This document shows positions 24,398 to 38,644 of a DNA stretch of 64,000 nucleotides, one piece after another. This DNA comes from Zeus faber (taxonomy: Eukaryota; Chordata; Actinopteri; Zeiformes; Zeidae). Every line of letters begins with the position of its first letter. Within the stretch, counting starts at the first letter, position 1. The stretch spans positions 5,855,385-5,919,384 of the forward strand of contig OY482847.1 of NCBI GenBank assembly GCA_960531495.1, read 5' to 3'. The notes beneath the pieces were generated by a model. That model saw nothing but the letters and a program-made list of their open reading frames with translations, ran no database searches and was not told the DNA's origin. The translations under genes were made by a program, and so were the position numbers.

Positions 24398-25518
24398 CCA
24401 GAATGAAGCACAACAGACCCTGCCACTAATGGCTGTTAATATGGCCTCTGTGTCTGAGGGAGATGGATAGAGACAACCATAGCCTGTTACCAGTTAGACC
24501 AATTTGACGCTCATCACAGGAGTCACGTCAGCTATTTAAATCAGATCCATCCCAGTCACTCTCGGGCGTCCACGTGCACGTCACATAGAATAGTATAATA
24601 GTCGTCAATGCCTCTTTCTCATGAGTTGACAGGTGATCATACGCTGATTGATTACAGAAGAATACAGGTGCAGAGACAAAATTTCAACAACATGAAAAAA
24701 AATATCTAAAGCTGTCGGCATCATATTTGTGCACTGATGCACGGGGGGGGGGGATGGGTGTTTCTACGCAGGGATAACATCCCAAAATACAAATTAGGAT
24801 GGTTTTTGCTGTAAACTTTTTTACATAGCATTTTATACATCCCTTTTAATGCAACACCTCTATGTTGTATCATCTGTGTGTTTTAGGGTGTTATTTGTTG
24901 TTTTAATAGCCCGTGAAGCATTTTGTCAGATGCACTACAAAGTAGTTGAAAGATGCTCTAAAAATATTACATTAACATAATGGTTTCATTCCAAAAAACA
25001 ATTCATGTCTAATGACAACCCACACGAGAAAACCCCCATTAAAATGAAAAAAAAAAACAAAAACAAAAAAAAAAAACAGTTTGAAATCTGTGAGATGTCA
25101 AGGTAAATGGAGTTCTCACATAGCTACTAGAGACAATAGCTTGCAGTGTCCAATGCTCACCCAGCAAATCAATATCTGACAACCTGTCATTTCAACACTG
25201 GATGACTCCAATAATTTCCAGCCCAGTCCACCAGTGGATTAGCTCACTGAAGTGTAACTGCGAAGCCGGGGTCCCTTGGGCCTGTGCCCGCTGTGACCAG
25301 AATGGCTCTTCGTCTGCCACCAGACTTATCAGCTGACCGCTGTGCTTCTGGTGGGCCCCCAGGCGTTCCCCGTGCTGTCTGCAGCCTCCTTCTCTGGTGC
25401 CCGAGATCCACAAAGGGGAATACAGGGGGTGAATACAAACAGGGACAATTCACCTACAGCCTGCATGCCCATGTATTCTTACATGCACAACCACTCAACA
25501 CACACGCACACGAGAGCA

Positions 25519-25519
<1 letters not shown>

Positions 25520-25594
<75 letters not shown>
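25520..25594 (+). repeat. (CA)n microsatellite, 75 bp
   Basis: Uninterrupted CA. Confidence 0.97.
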
Positions 25595-25595
<1 letters not shown>

Positions 25596-26289
25596 GGGTG
25601 TGTTTCAGAGCCGCCCTGTCTAGCGAGTGTCAGGTGAAGAAAGGACGTCAAATCGTGGAGCTCCGATGCGGTGCTGGCTGTCATGAGGAGCTCTGTGTAG
25701 TGAGGTTTAAGAATTGTACGGGTCGGGAGCGGGTCAGCCACCGCACGCAGCCTTGGAGAAGACAGCAAAGCGGGCCGGCAGAATATAAATAAATAAATAA
25801 AAAAGGTATTGAAAAGAGTGAAGGATGAGAACATTCATCCATCTTCTTCACTCGAATATCCTGCTGCAGGGGGCTGAAATCAGTCCTATTTGACGACAGG
25901 TCTAAAGCAGGGGAGGGGTCACGCTGAATGGTAGACAAGCCCATCACACTGTCCCACACAGAGACTCAAACACCATTCACGGTGGTGGGGTGCCAGTATT
26001 ATAAGCCAATAATTAAACATTGTCTACCAAGTGATGCACTAATCATATATTTCACCCAGTGTATCCTCCCGCTGATTATTATCATTAATACAGTCCCTGG
26101 TGGAGAGCCGTCATTAGAGCCTCTGTCACACACATTACACATTGGTATTAATGGATGATTAGCATATAGAACTGTGCGAATGCATGGAACTCCAAAGACT
26201 TTGACTAAGTTAAATTAGCAGGGGAAAATTACCTGACGTGTAAGTCATGACAAAGCTGTTGTCAAAGAATAAAGAAGAAAAAGGAGGAC

Positions 26290-27185
<896 letters not shown>

Positions 27186-28601
27186 GAGGAAAAAAAAAAA
27201 AAGAAAAAAAAAAAAAGAATAAAGAAAAAATCCACAAGCAAAAGAAAATGTTGCCATCTCCCGCCCTGAGCTTTCCTGCCCCTTTGCCTTTGGTGTTTTT
27301 GTCACTGGTTTGTGGGTTACTAAGAGACGGCAATATGAATACAAACCGCCTCGCTGAGAATTGTACTCTTTCCTAATCTAATCTTGGCATTATTTCTATT
27401 CGAGAAGCGGCTATGAACGGGCCTGGCTGACAGAGGAGCTGCTTAAATAAATCAAGGCGCAGTTAATCTTTCTGTGTGGCTGGGCAAGTTTTGACATTCA
27501 ATCACGAAATATAGTTCAGTATTTTAATAATGTCAAGAGAGTCTCTATAGATTAATCCCGTGGCCCAACCCGCTCCCATTTGGGTCGAGGGATCGTAGAC
27601 ATAAACAACTCAATACTGACGTTCGGAGGTTCAAATGTCAACAAATTTACAGCAAACAGAATGTGCTGCTGTGCATGGGTCCATCCAAATGAATAGTTAA
27701 TGGAGGAAGAGTTGATGATGGCATTCCGGGCTTCTGAGATAATCTGATACCGTTTGAAGGTAATAAGAAGAGGCACTGTGCATACTAATGACACCCCCTC
27801 CCCCCAAATAATAGGAAAAAAAAGGTGTAAAAGACAAGAGAATATAAATCCAGTGTTGTTCTTTGAAAATAAGAAATAGAGCTTCAATGTAGTGATGTCG
27901 CGCCGAGGCACTCACAAGGAATATGGTGTTAAAAGGCCTTTATTATAACATTGGTACAGAATAAGAAAAACAAAATGGAACTCCAAAAAAGCAGACTGCA
28001 TGCTTTCATGTCCATATTTTATATATATTTTATTTATTTATTTATGTATTTTTTTATTTTTTATTTTTTCTGCGCTAGTGCAATCAATCTGAACGTCTGC
28101 ACGACACACACAATAACAAGCAGATGCACATTTACTGCACCACACGGGCGTCCGGGCATTTTACATATATTGCACCTGCTGTCCACATAAGCACGTACCT
28201 TTCTACACATCAGACAATATCTACCGTATGGCCTTCGCTCAAATAGTGGTACTTTGGGACGGGTCAAACAGTCTCTCAGTTCTCTGGCCGTTCAGCTTTC
28301 AAAACCATAAAACTGAAGGCGTTTGTCTGAATAAGTTCAAAGAGATGGTTTACAAATACGGGTTTACGAAGCATGAGCTTGTAATTGTTTTAACATCCGA
28401 GATTTGCAATTACATATTTTTCTGCGTGTCCAGGTGTAAATGCTGGTTTTGACTCTTGTCCGTCGCTGTTTTCTTGGTCAGGAAAAAGAGATTTGGAATC
28501 TCAACCTGACTAGCCGAAATAAAAAAGGTTGAAAGAAAAAATGTGAAATAAACGCAGGCTCCCATCGCTTCCACGTCAGCCAAGTAGAGCATCGTACTGA
28601 T

Positions 28602-28602
<1 letters not shown>

Positions 28603-28683
<81 letters not shown>
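28603..28683 (+). repeat. (GT)n microsatellite, 81 bp
   Basis: Uninterrupted GT, followed by a G6 run. Confidence 0.97.
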
Positions 28684-28685
<2 letters not shown>

Positions 28686-29342
28686 GGGCGCATCATTAGG
28701 CCGAGAATGGGCGGTCCAGGTTGAGGAGGAGGATGCAGCGGCCGGCGTGTGTGATGCTGGGATGTTAGGGCCATATAAAAACAGAAAACACGGCCACTGA
28801 ATGTGCATGGAAAAAAACAAAAAAACAACAGGTGTGTAATGAGGCGGCGGCTTTTTACGATCCTAAGGATGTTAACAACTCCACTGCTCATCACATTAAG
28901 AAATTAGAGCTGTAGGGGGAGGTGGGGGGGCCCCAGATCTTAGCGGGCGCACAGATGGCTAAGTGGAAGTTGGGAGCCGGGGCCGCGATTGCACAGCGGC
29001 TTGCGATGGCCGACCGCAGTTACGGTCATATGCTCATATGATCATGATGGTTATGGGCAGGATGATGGCATGATGTTCTCCGGCATTTTATTTCCGCTAA
29101 AATCTCTTCCCGCCATCACAGGTGTGTCACTTTAGTGCTGGTGGATTGATTCCTCGTTTTACACAATAAAATTAAATGGGCTTATCATGAGCATACTGTG
29201 TGTCATCCAGTCGTTCCAGATTTATTTGCTTATTCCATCCCAGAAACACTGGTAGTTTTTGGAGAAATAGAGCAATTTGAAAACCCTTAAAAGAGGGGAA
29301 AGGGAAGCATAAAGCTTGACATAAATGCAGAAAAAAAACAAT

Positions 29343-29399
29343 AAAAAAAAACGAGACAAACGCAGTGTGGGAGACACTGCGTTTGTCTTTCTTTTTTTT
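29343..29399. repeat. Hairpin, about 26-bp arms
   Basis: gacaaacgcagtgt (29355-29368) pairs exactly with acactgcgtttgtc (29374-29387) around gggag. A-rich and T-rich flanks extend the arms to about 26 bp with few mismatches. Confidence 0.9.
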
Positions 29400-29499
29400 C
29401 TTTCCGACTTTAACGTTGAAACCATTTAGTCGCTTCGGAAACAAGAGAAAGCGACAAGGAAATTGAAGTCTGTAGGACGGGATTAATCAGCCAGCCAGA

Positions 29500-29605
29500 T
29501 CAGGGCCCCAGACTAACCCTTTCCCACTAATAGCATTGGTGCGACCAACTTTCTCAGTGGGTCGCACCAGCACATGATTGGTCGCACCCCTTTTTTTTTT
29601 TTGGT
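29500..29605. repeat. Possible interspersed repeat with GGTGCGACC words
   Basis: ggtgcgaccaact, gtgggtcgcacc and ttggtcgcacc recur in direct and inverted sense within 60 bp, followed by T11. It looks like a fragment of a fish interspersed repeat. Class unknown. Confidence 0.3.
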
Positions 29606-30492
29606 ACAGCATGGTATCAATCAATGACCTTACATGCTGATTAATGAAAGTGCAGGCAGGGACGGTGCAGGTAGGGAGAGACCCATCAGTGAAGAAGAAA
29701 AAGTACTTCTTTCAACCACAATAGTCAGGGCAGTAAGCAAGTACCCATGCCGGAGAGGAACCAACACTTTGGCCGTAAAAGCCCAAATTTGGTGCCCTCT
29801 GGCACATTCTAATGCCACTATTCCATATACACTGATCTTGATCTTGATATTACATAGATGATATAAGTTTGCCTACCAGATTGTAAACATGTAGTGAATT
29901 ATTGTAAAGGTGAATTTTGTGTGTTTTAGCCCATACCATCCATAAATAGCTATTAATATCTAAAACCACACCTATTCCTGAATGATCACAAACTTTTGTA
30001 ATTAAAATTCATTAGACATTATTTATTATGATTTTTAGATCAGTCAGGTTTATCAAGATATGCCACAATGAATCCGAGAGACCCCTGTTTTAGTCGGACA
30101 GTTGGAAGGTGGGTGCTGATGGAGGAACCATTTCTCCCAGAGAGAGATGCTCAAAGTTGGAACGGAGTTGAGAGCGGAGCGGGTTTTTAATTTTTTATTG
30201 ATCCAAAATCCGAATATCAATGACCAACACTGGATAAAACAGATTGATATAAGCCCAAATAATTGCCATATTTAAGCAGGAGTGGTTTTAGAGGTGAAAG
30301 GAATTCAATAACTCCTTGGTTTTAATGATCACAGCAGGAGAACAACGTTTCAACTATAGCGTTATAATGCATCATTTTCCAGAATAAATGACTTTATCAA
30401 GCCATAAGGAAACAGTTGAAGAGACGGTCCAGATGAACAGCGGGGAGCAGGATTATTATATTTTATATATATTATATTTTCTTCTTCTTCTT

Positions 30493-30493
30493 C

Positions 30494-30557
<64 letters not shown>
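30493..30557 (+). repeat. (TTA)n microsatellite
   Basis: About 21 ATT units after a short CTT run. Confidence 0.97.
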
Positions 30558-31188
30558 CATCATCTTTAAATAGTCTACTGCAAAAGGGAGATTAAAAACA
30601 ATGCTATTTGAAATGCATGGTGAATGCAAAGAAAGCGTGCTTCAGAGACATTGGATTGTTGCAGGGAGATGAATTGTCGGTTTTGTTTTAGAGGGGTCGT
30701 GTGGTGTTTAAGCACACATGAAATTATTTATGTATATTCATAGGAAAGGTAGATCATTTTATACATTTTAGAAAAACATGAACAGCTTGCGATTATGATG
30801 GGTTTTTTTTGCGTGTATTCCCATGACAGCCGATAACTGTCAATCGCACGATTATGAAATAACAGGCCCAGCCCTACAGCAAGCACGAGAAGCTAGCCGT
30901 TGCTGACGCTGAGTGTAAATGCATGGCGCGTGTAAATAAAATGTTACTTCTTATTCATCGCATTTTAGGCAGCCTTTTGCGATGACAATTTATCGGTCAG
31001 CACTATTTTCAATGCGTCTGAATGATGGCTCTGCTGTAATAAGTGGAATGTGAATAAAGATTATCCATTCATTCGTCCATTCATTAAGCCCAAAAACATC
31101 TGTGTGGCGTATATGAAAATGTAGCGCTCACTGAAGACGGCTCTCCGCTCTCTCCTCAGCAGGATACAACCTTTCAGGCTGAGTGAGT

Positions 31189-31225
31189 GCACGCACACGC
31201 ACACGCACACACACACACACACACA

Positions 31226-31256
<31 letters not shown>
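31189..31256 (+). repeat. (CA)n microsatellite, interrupted
   Basis: CACG-variant lead, then CA with one GA interruption near 31225. Confidence 0.95.
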
Positions 31257-31259
<3 letters not shown>

Positions 31260-31728
31260 CATATGAAGCATGTGGGGGCGGGACTGATACAGACAGATAG
31301 GCACATTCCTCAATCATCACGCTCGCATTGTTTTGAAGCGGAGGCTAATGGCCGTAAATGTGCATGCATAGCGATTCACAACTTGTTAATCAAAACTATT
31401 TTATTAGAATCAAAAATGAATGTAATAAAGTCGCTGGCTGGACTTCAATGAGTAGATGGCTGTTTGGCCGGCAGCTGGTGCCTATGGAATGCTACACTGA
31501 CATGAATGTGACTCTGACCACCATCGCAAACTCTCAAAAGCTGGTCACAGTCTGGAGCCCTGCTGAGAGACGAGCAGCCAGACAGTTAGTCAGTCAGACG
31601 GACAGACGGAGCTGGACCCAGTGATGGAACAGCTCCATGTCTGTGTGGCAGGTGAGCAGGGTTGCTGTCACAGTCTCGTCATTGACCTCCTCGACTATCC
31701 GAGGGAGGGTGTGTCTGCCCCCACTGTT

Positions 31729-31757
31729 GGCTTTGCCAGCAGGAAGCTGGCAAAGCC
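31729..31757. repeat. Perfect 12-bp-arm hairpin
   Basis: ggctttgccagc and gctggcaaagcc around aggaa. No following T run, so it is not a terminator-like feature. Confidence 0.85.
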
Positions 31758-32045
31758 TTCAAGAGGGCACTGTGGGTGTGCATGTGTCACTTAAGAATAT
31801 ACAGTATGTAGAGAATTAATCTATCTGATGTCATCGGAAGTTATTGTATCTACAGTATCAATCTATATAGAGAAAGGAAGCAAGAAGAGAGAGAAGACCC
31901 AACCACAACCAAACGCCACCACTCACCTTCGCCCGGACTGCACAATATGAGGATCACGGATCGACTACTACAGACCTACAAGTAAACGACCCTACTCATG
32001 CTCGCTTCGAGTGATCGCCGATGATGGTAGACCTGATTTTTCGGG

Positions 32046-32305
32046 TGGGGATGACGTGGTTTGAGCAGCCACACGTACCCTGGGTCTAGGTAGCTGGGCT
32101 CAGGATCGGTGTGGCTGTATGCCTGTTGACCGTTAGCGAAATCAACGAGGCAAAACCTCCATCCCCACACACACACAGGAGAGGAGCACTTGTCATGACA
32201 CTCTTTACAATAAACTGGCGTGCGTCAACTCCATTGCCTGTGTCCCTGTGTAGGAGGGCCCTGAAAACAACACTCGGGCGGTTTGTGGTAGGCGGAACTG
32301 CCACA
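32046..32305 (+). mobile_element. Solo LTR, same family as 12365-12601
   Basis: Matches the LTR at 12365 along its length and ends at the same ggcggaactgccaca. Here the end is followed by unrelated sequence rather than a primer binding site. It has an AATAAA-type signal (acaataaact, 32207-32216) missing from the other copy. Both copies share a short CACACACA run in the middle. No internal region is attached, so it is a solo LTR or the 3' end of a lost element. I could not see a clear target duplication. Confidence 0.65.
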
Positions 32306-33484
32306 CTGATATTGGTACGTAAACATGCCAAACCTCAAAAATAAAACAACAAGTAGATGTGAGTTAGGTGTGTGTGTGTACCATAACATGGAGAGAAGGC
32401 TGCAGAAGGAAGGCTGACTTTACAGGACTGAATGAATCACTGGCAACCCTGCTGAAACGCACGCAGGCATGGGGTGAGGTGTCTGCGTCAAAGAACAGTA
32501 GCTCAAAATTTAAGTAGCTGGAAGAAGCTGTTTTCATTTATCTCTCTTATGCCATCCAGTTTATGACTGTGTTTTATTTTCTGGGATTATGGGTAAAAAG
32601 GGGGGAGGGGCGGGGGTAACTGTTGTTTTTTTTTTTTCCCATTTTACGCCACTAAAAACGTAACTTTTAATCATACATGTCTACCTATCGCAGGAGAGCC
32701 ATTTATTTGTATTGGAGATTTGAACCTAAAGATTTGGATGGACAGTTTAACTCCATCCAACTGATGGAAAACATACTAATTGACATTACATTTGTTGTAA
32801 CATTTCAACATAACAATTCCCCTTAAATTTGGATGGAAGCGTACATGTGGAACCTACCAATTTAACAAAAAGATCACGATCTGCTCAAATAATTGCGATC
32901 AGGCAACTCTGTAATAATTGTGACTGCTCTAATTGCAGGATGTCCATGGGGCATTAAACGCCCAGATAGTAACACCCCACACAAGCTCTTGCTTCAGAGG
33001 ACTCTGCCTCTCTTCATCCCTGCAATCTGAGAGGAAGAAGCTCTCTGTCTCCAGAGGACACTGGCTACACTGTTTACATGGTTGTAGGGCGTCTGTATGT
33101 AACCGTCTCAGGAATGGAGGGAAACAAATCGATTGACTTGAGCATGAAAACATTTTTTACATTTTCTTAATTGTCACGCTGACACTTAACCCGATATTTA
33201 CATTGAAAATGTTAAGGGGCCTGTCACACCAGTTGTATCTATTGTTTAATTGATCGCTTGGCGACACTGCTGCATCTCAAAGTCTATAACGTGTCGGCCT
33301 GAAAGACAAGCTGACTTGATTTATGATGTGCGTTATCTTCACAAGTACCACGAGTGATGTCTGTATTCTCTTTGGAAGAACGATTATACTGCGTTCCGCT
33401 GTCTAATGATGGTCTATGGTGGTTCAATGGCTTGATACATTTTACTATAAAATTGTTCTCATAATAATAATTGCTTATTATGTA

Positions 33485-34050
33485 TAGAGTTGGAAAGTAA
33501 CTAGTTACAACTACAGTCACTACCTTATTAAGACTTAACAGAGCATAACTTAAATTCAGAATTTCAATAATTGTATTTGAGTTATTTTATAACAAAGTAT
33601 TGTACTCAGCATTTTTTTAATTTGAATGACATTCAAAAAGTAAGTATTCATCTGTATAAACTCTAATCGAACTTGGAGACGTCACAGGAAATATTTTAAA
33701 GGAGTATTCAAGAGCAATTCAAAGCAAAGCTGTGCTCAGGTGATGGACTCAATTTTGGTCAACTGTACAACTGCCGCGAATAAATCTTACCATAACATCT
33801 TAACATCTTATTCATGAATTGTGCTTGCCCCTGTTATTTACAAACGGATTACAGTGTGCACTCGAAGATACTGTGTTCCAAATACACTGAGTGAAAAGAG
33901 TTACTCAATAAGTAATTACTTGAGCAGAATTATTAAACTATATGATATACTCTGCCTCGAGTCAATTACCTCAACACAACATCTACTTTCACTCAAGTAA
34001 ATGATCCCTGCAGTAGCAGTACTCTAACTCAAACTCAAATAAGGATTTTG
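33485..34050. repeat. Degraded DNA-transposon-like repeat
   Basis: Starts near gttggaaagtaactagttac and ends near ctttcactcaagtaaatgat...agcagtactc, with ttgtactcagc and acttgagcag inside. These are the words of a widespread fish element whose ends read gtaactaagtac and tactcaagta. Highly diverged; no coding remains. Confidence 0.45.
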
Positions 34051-34063
34051 AGGATAGGAGCAC

Positions 34064-35051
34064 CAGCACAGAATTTAGGGGCACCACTGAAACTAACATG
34101 CAATGCAACGCATTCATATTTGTATGTCATTGCATCTAGGACAGAGTTAGTCTGTAAATGGAGTTCAACTAGCCAACCCGCAATGCAACTCTTTAATCAT
34201 TCTTTAATCATCAAGTGATGCTTGCAACAACTCTGTCCTGTGGACGACCTGTGGGATGACAAGAGCACAGCTCTTTGTTACACAGAACTGCCACCAATCC
34301 CCGTCTTTGGAGAACGAACTCACCATTTCTATAAGCAACCTATCACTACTCCAAGGGGAGGAGAACCCCCACATGTGAGACAAATAAACATAGAAACATG
34401 TACATGGAAAAATATAAACACAGAAATGTCAGATGACAACATGTATCGACAAAACTGGAACAGCAATTGGTCACGTGGCCTCTTCCTGTCATAGTTATGG
34501 CAGTAAATGAGGGAGGAAAGGAGAGGGATGTAACCATGGGGGGTGTTCAAAGAAGGTCCTGGTGTTGTGTTTATGCCTGTGATGAGTCCGCCTGTATGTC
34601 CACAAGTATGTATGTGAGTGAGTGAATTGTTGTTGTTTTCACTTCTCATTCGCACAGCAGAAACACTGCGGTGACCTTCTTTCCAAACAACCGGGAGTGG
34701 AAGGCGCAAAAATGGCGTAACTCTCACGGGGGAAACGGTGGAAACATCAAATAGCGAAGAGAGTCATGAACCGTTGATTCATGTGTTCACACATAAAATG
34801 AGCCTCACCACATTTTTTTTTTTTTTTCCTATATCCAGTCCTTACTGTTTGCACAAAACTCTGTAGGCTTATTTTTGCACAGTTTGAAATTTATATCCTA
34901 AGCCTTGTAGCTTTTTTTTTTTTTTTTTCCATTGGAAATGACCTGATATCAAACCAGAAATGTGCTTCACTGCTTATCGTCAGGGAAAGTACCAATATCC
35001 CCTCATAGTAAAACTAAGTGAAAAGAAACCGCTGCCCAATTCTATTAGGTC

Positions 35052-35098
<47 letters not shown>

Positions 35099-35465
35099 AT
35101 GTGATGTGTGTGTGTGGGATGTGTTCATTGTAATGTGTCCACCCGTGAGTGTATGGGACTAGTCCCAATTGGTTCTGGTGTATGAGGTCAGTATTATATT
35201 GTAGCGTCTCTAAGCAGCGGAAAAGGCCCCGAAGCCACCCCTGAGTCCTGCAGCCGCACAGACACTCCACGAACTCAGGAAACCCCCGAGCACCTCGCCC
35301 TGCAGCAACAAAAGACCCCCTAGCCTCCAGAGAAGCCAGAAGCCCAAGGAGCAACATGCAGGCACGGCCCCTGAGGAACATAAAACAAGACGCAGCCGCA
35401 GTTGCAGAACCATCCTAGTAGCCGAGTCGGCTCAGAGCAGGACACTTGGATGTCAGCCCCCCGGT
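34064..35465 (-). repeat. Dispersed repeat family A, copy 4, reversed and carrying segment B
   Basis: Read on the minus strand: the G-rich 5' part (35465 to about 35155), tacaccagaaccaattggga, (CA)n (35098-35053), then segment B (35055 to about 34600), then the usual 3' blocks from ccctcatttactgcc (about 34510) to ctaggacagagtta and the end near 34064. Segment B, absent from copies 1-3, recurs next to the (CA)n tract at 43567-44110. So either family A has a long form containing B, or B inserted at the CA tract. The 5' end abuts the truncated Tc1 at 35470. Confidence 0.7.
35053..35098 (+). repeat. (TG)n inside family A copy 4
   Basis: About 23 GT units, reverse complement of the internal (CA)n of the family. 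Confidence 0.95.
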
Positions 35466-35469
35466 ATTT

Positions 35470-36741
35470 CACAGAATCAATCAATCAGACTCCAACCTCT
35501 CCATCATGGGCAAGACCAAATAGCTGTCTAAGGACATCAGGGACAAGATTATAGTCCTGCACAAGGCCGGAATGGGCTACAAGACCATTTGCAAGAAGCT
35601 GGGTGAGAAGGAGACAACTGTTGGCGTGATTATTCGAAAATGGAAGAAACACAAAATGACCGTCAATCTCCCTCGGTCTGGGGCTCCACGCAAGATCTCA
35701 CCTCGTGGGGTATCAATGATCATGAGAAAGGTGAGGGATCAGTCCAGAACTACACAGGGGGAGCTTGTTAATGATCTCAAGGCAGCTGGGACCACAGTCA
35801 CCAAGAAAACCATTGGTAACACACTATGCCGTAATGGATTAAAATCCTGCAGCGCCCGTAAGGTCCCCCTGCTCAAGAAGGGACATGTACAGGCCCGTCT
35901 GAAGTTTGCCAATGAACACCTGAATGATTCAGAGAATGCTTGGGAGACGGTGATGTGGTCATCGAGCTCTTTGGTATCAATGCAACTCACCGTGTTTGGA
36001 GGAAGAGGAATTCTGACTATGACCCCAAGAACACCATCCCCATCGTCAAGCATGGAGGTGGAAGCATTATGCTTTGGGGGCGTTTCTCTGCTAAGGGGAC
36101 AGGTCGACTTCACCACATCGAGGGAAAGATGGATGGGGCCATGTACCGTGAAATCCTGGGTGACAACCTCCTTCTCTCAGCCAGGACACTAAAAGTGGGT
36201 CGTGGATGGGTCTTCCAGCATGACAATGAACCAAAACATATAGCCAAGGCAACAAAGGAGTGGCTCAAGAAGAAGCACATTAAGGTCATGGAGTGGCCTG
36301 GCCAGTCTCTGGACCTTAATCCTAAAGAAAATCTGTGGCGGGACCTGAAGCTTCGAGTTGCCAAGCGACAGCCTCGAAACCTTAAGGATTTGGAGAGGAT
36401 CTGCAAAGAGGAGTGGTCCAAAATTCCTCCAGAGATGTGTGCAAACCTGGTAATCAACTACAAGAAACGTCTGACCTCTGTACTTGCCAACAAGGGCTTC
36501 TCCACCAAGTACTAAGTCATGTTTTGATAGGGGATCAAATACTTATTTCACTCAATGAAATGCAAAATAATATATATATTTTATTTAATGTGATTTTCTG
36601 GATTTTCTTTTTGATATTCTTTCTCTCATTGTTATAATAAACCTACCAAAAATTACCACTAAAATTATAGACCGTTCATTTCTTTGTCAGTGGGCAAACT
36701 TACAAAATCAGTGAGGGATCAAATAATTATTTCCTCCACTG
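35470..36741 (+). mobile_element. Tc1-like transposon, 5'-truncated
   Basis: The right inverted end reads gatcaaataattatttcctc then cactg, ending at 36741 and followed by TA. The left inverted end is missing: the element starts inside the 5' leader at cacagaatcaatcaatcag (35470), directly against family A. It also carries an internal gatcaaatacttatttcact (36533-36552), an inner repeat of the IR/DR type. Confidence 0.9.
35506..36515 (+). pseudogene. Tc1 transposase pseudogene, nearly full length
   Basis: Starts MGKTK, then an immediate stop (TAG where the family has GAG). It then reads through the paired-like helix-turn-helix and [11 protein letters not shown] linker to [12 protein letters not shown]. 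Near 35962 a deletion of about a dozen bases removes the WSDETK block, the first catalytic Asp, and shifts the frame. Downstream the frame ending at 36515 holds FQHDNEPKH (second Asp), [10 protein letters not shown] (third acidic residue) and ends GFSTKY-stop. Two of three catalytic residues are readable; the enzyme cannot work. Confidence 0.92.
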
Positions 36742-36744
36742 TAT

Positions 36745-38165
36745 ATTAATTTTCGCTGCTGCTACCAATTAGTGAGATGGGTAGGTTGTTCCATCGAGTG
36801 AGGTCTTCTTCAATGGATTTGCGCAATGAAGGAAAGTTAAGGGTAAACAGATCTGACAGATTGGTGGAGATATCAATACCAAGGTGTCTAATGTTGCCCG
36901 TTGTGATGGTTAAGGGATGGGCTACAGCATTCCAGTCTTCTCCACTGAGTGGTAAGGCTGAGGTTTTAGTCAAGTTTATTGAACGGTCTGAGATGAAGAG
37001 AGATGAATTTTGATATAAGATTGAACACTTCCATTGGGGATGATATTGAGTTCTGTAAATATAACAAAATATCATCTGCATATCAACAGATTTTGTGAGT
37101 TTCCTGTTTGTATGACAATTATATTACTGTTTTGCTGGATTTTGCTGTGAGGGGTTCAATAAAAATGGCAAATAGTAAAGGCGAGGAGTGGATATCCTTG
37201 TCTTGTGATACAGTGTAGAGTGAAACGCTGTGGAGTGTAACCGTTGGTGATGACAGAAGCAAAGGGTGAGTTGTACAGAATTCTGAATTGAATGAGAGTG
37301 ACTCTCTAAAGCCAAATTTGTTGAGGGTGGAAAAGAAATATGTCCAATTAACTATGTCCAATTAAAGAAGCAATAACGGTATTTAAGTTGTTCCTTAGAG
37401 CTATGCTAATCAGAATGAATAAATGGCGCAAATTGTTGGATGCGTGTCTGCCCTTAACAAAGCCTGTCTGGGCCGGGTAAATTATAAATGGAATTACTTT
37501 TTCAGTTCTTTTGGTTAGTGTTTTACTTATGATCTTTAAATCACAATTAATTAGGCTTATGGGTCTATAACTGGAGGTGAGGGTTGGGTCCTTATTGGGT
37601 TTGAGCAAAACAGAAATGAGAGCAGCGTTCATGTGCGGAGGCATGGTGGAGGTTGACCTAATCTCTGTAACCATTCTGATGAATAGTGGGGATATGAGTG
37701 GCCAGAAGTGTTCATAAAATTCCACTGGGTAGCCATCCGATCCAGGTGATTAACTGTTGCGGATAGAGTGAGAGCTTTCCTGAGTTATTCTGGAGTAAGT
37801 GGTTGATCTAATGTGGTAGCCTGCTCTGTGGATAGTTCAGGGAGGTCGAAATCATCGAGGAATTAGTTAACATTTGATACATTTGATTCATTATTTGAGG
37901 GATATAGCTAATTATAAAAGTCTGAATATTTTATTGATGTCTTGCGGGATGTGTATGTAATAAATAGATGGTTCAATTCTTTATCCGTCAGAAGTGAGAG
38001 GGTTTTAAACTGCCACATGCCGGGAGGGTTCAGGTTGGTTTCATTTTTGCGGTTGAAACTAATCGGCCCGTCAGCAGAGATAACAATTGGGTGGAATCCA
38101 GGAAATAATAGTGTTTCACATGATGTAGTAGCAATGCCTACAATGGCTGCAAAATGGGACTAAAT
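36745..38165 (-). pseudogene. L1/Tx1-type LINE reverse transcriptase fragment
   Basis: Several frames on the minus strand together give a non-LTR reverse transcriptase: VEFYEHFWPLISPLF, SYRPISLINCDLKIISK (about 37510-37570), IYPAQTGFVKGRHASNN (about 37430-37490), SPLLFAIFIEPL (about 37150-37190), an intact YADD box (37071-37082) and a downstream INLTKTSALPLSGEDW / GNIRHLGIDI region. Frameshifts and stops break it repeatedly. No endonuclease or 3' tail is identified. Its 3' side is cut at the Tc1 right end (36741). Confidence 0.85.
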
Positions 38166-38344
38166 GGTCGCAGTCTGGAGCCTTGGACTAGTGATAGCTT
38201 AGAAGTGTGACTCTCATTTTAAGTGTGTCCATTGCAATTTCACGAAGGAATATATCGTATGATGTAAGATATTCCCCTCTCTCTCCTTCAACAATCATAT
38301 CTGTCTCTGAGATGGGCAGCCACATGTCAAGATCCGTTAAAATA

Positions 38345-38377
38345 TCTCTCTCTCTCTCTCTCCCTCTCCCTCTCCCT

Positions 38378-38450
<73 letters not shown>
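38345..38450 (+). repeat. (CT)n microsatellite
   Basis: About 105 bp of CT with a central CCCTCT-type variant block. Confidence 0.97.
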
Positions 38451-38643
38451 AACCAAAATGAGACATGTCAACAGGGAGTGCTAGCTTGTGTTTCTCCTAC
38501 AGGCCCATAATATTGGGTTTTTTGTTCACGTGTGTGTGAATGTGTAAGTGAGATGAGCCTGTAATGCTTCTATTTTGGATGAAGGAGAAAAAAGCGAAAT
38601 TGGGAGCCGTTTGTGTTGTGGCAGATGGGACGCAAAGAGGGGC

Positions 38644-38644
<1 letters not shown>

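Noticed and set aside
25192-25453. Extra ITFG1 exon in the GC-rich segment
   Set aside because: It lies between exons that already join in frame, carries no ITFG1 motif in any minus frame, and lacks suitable splice pairs.
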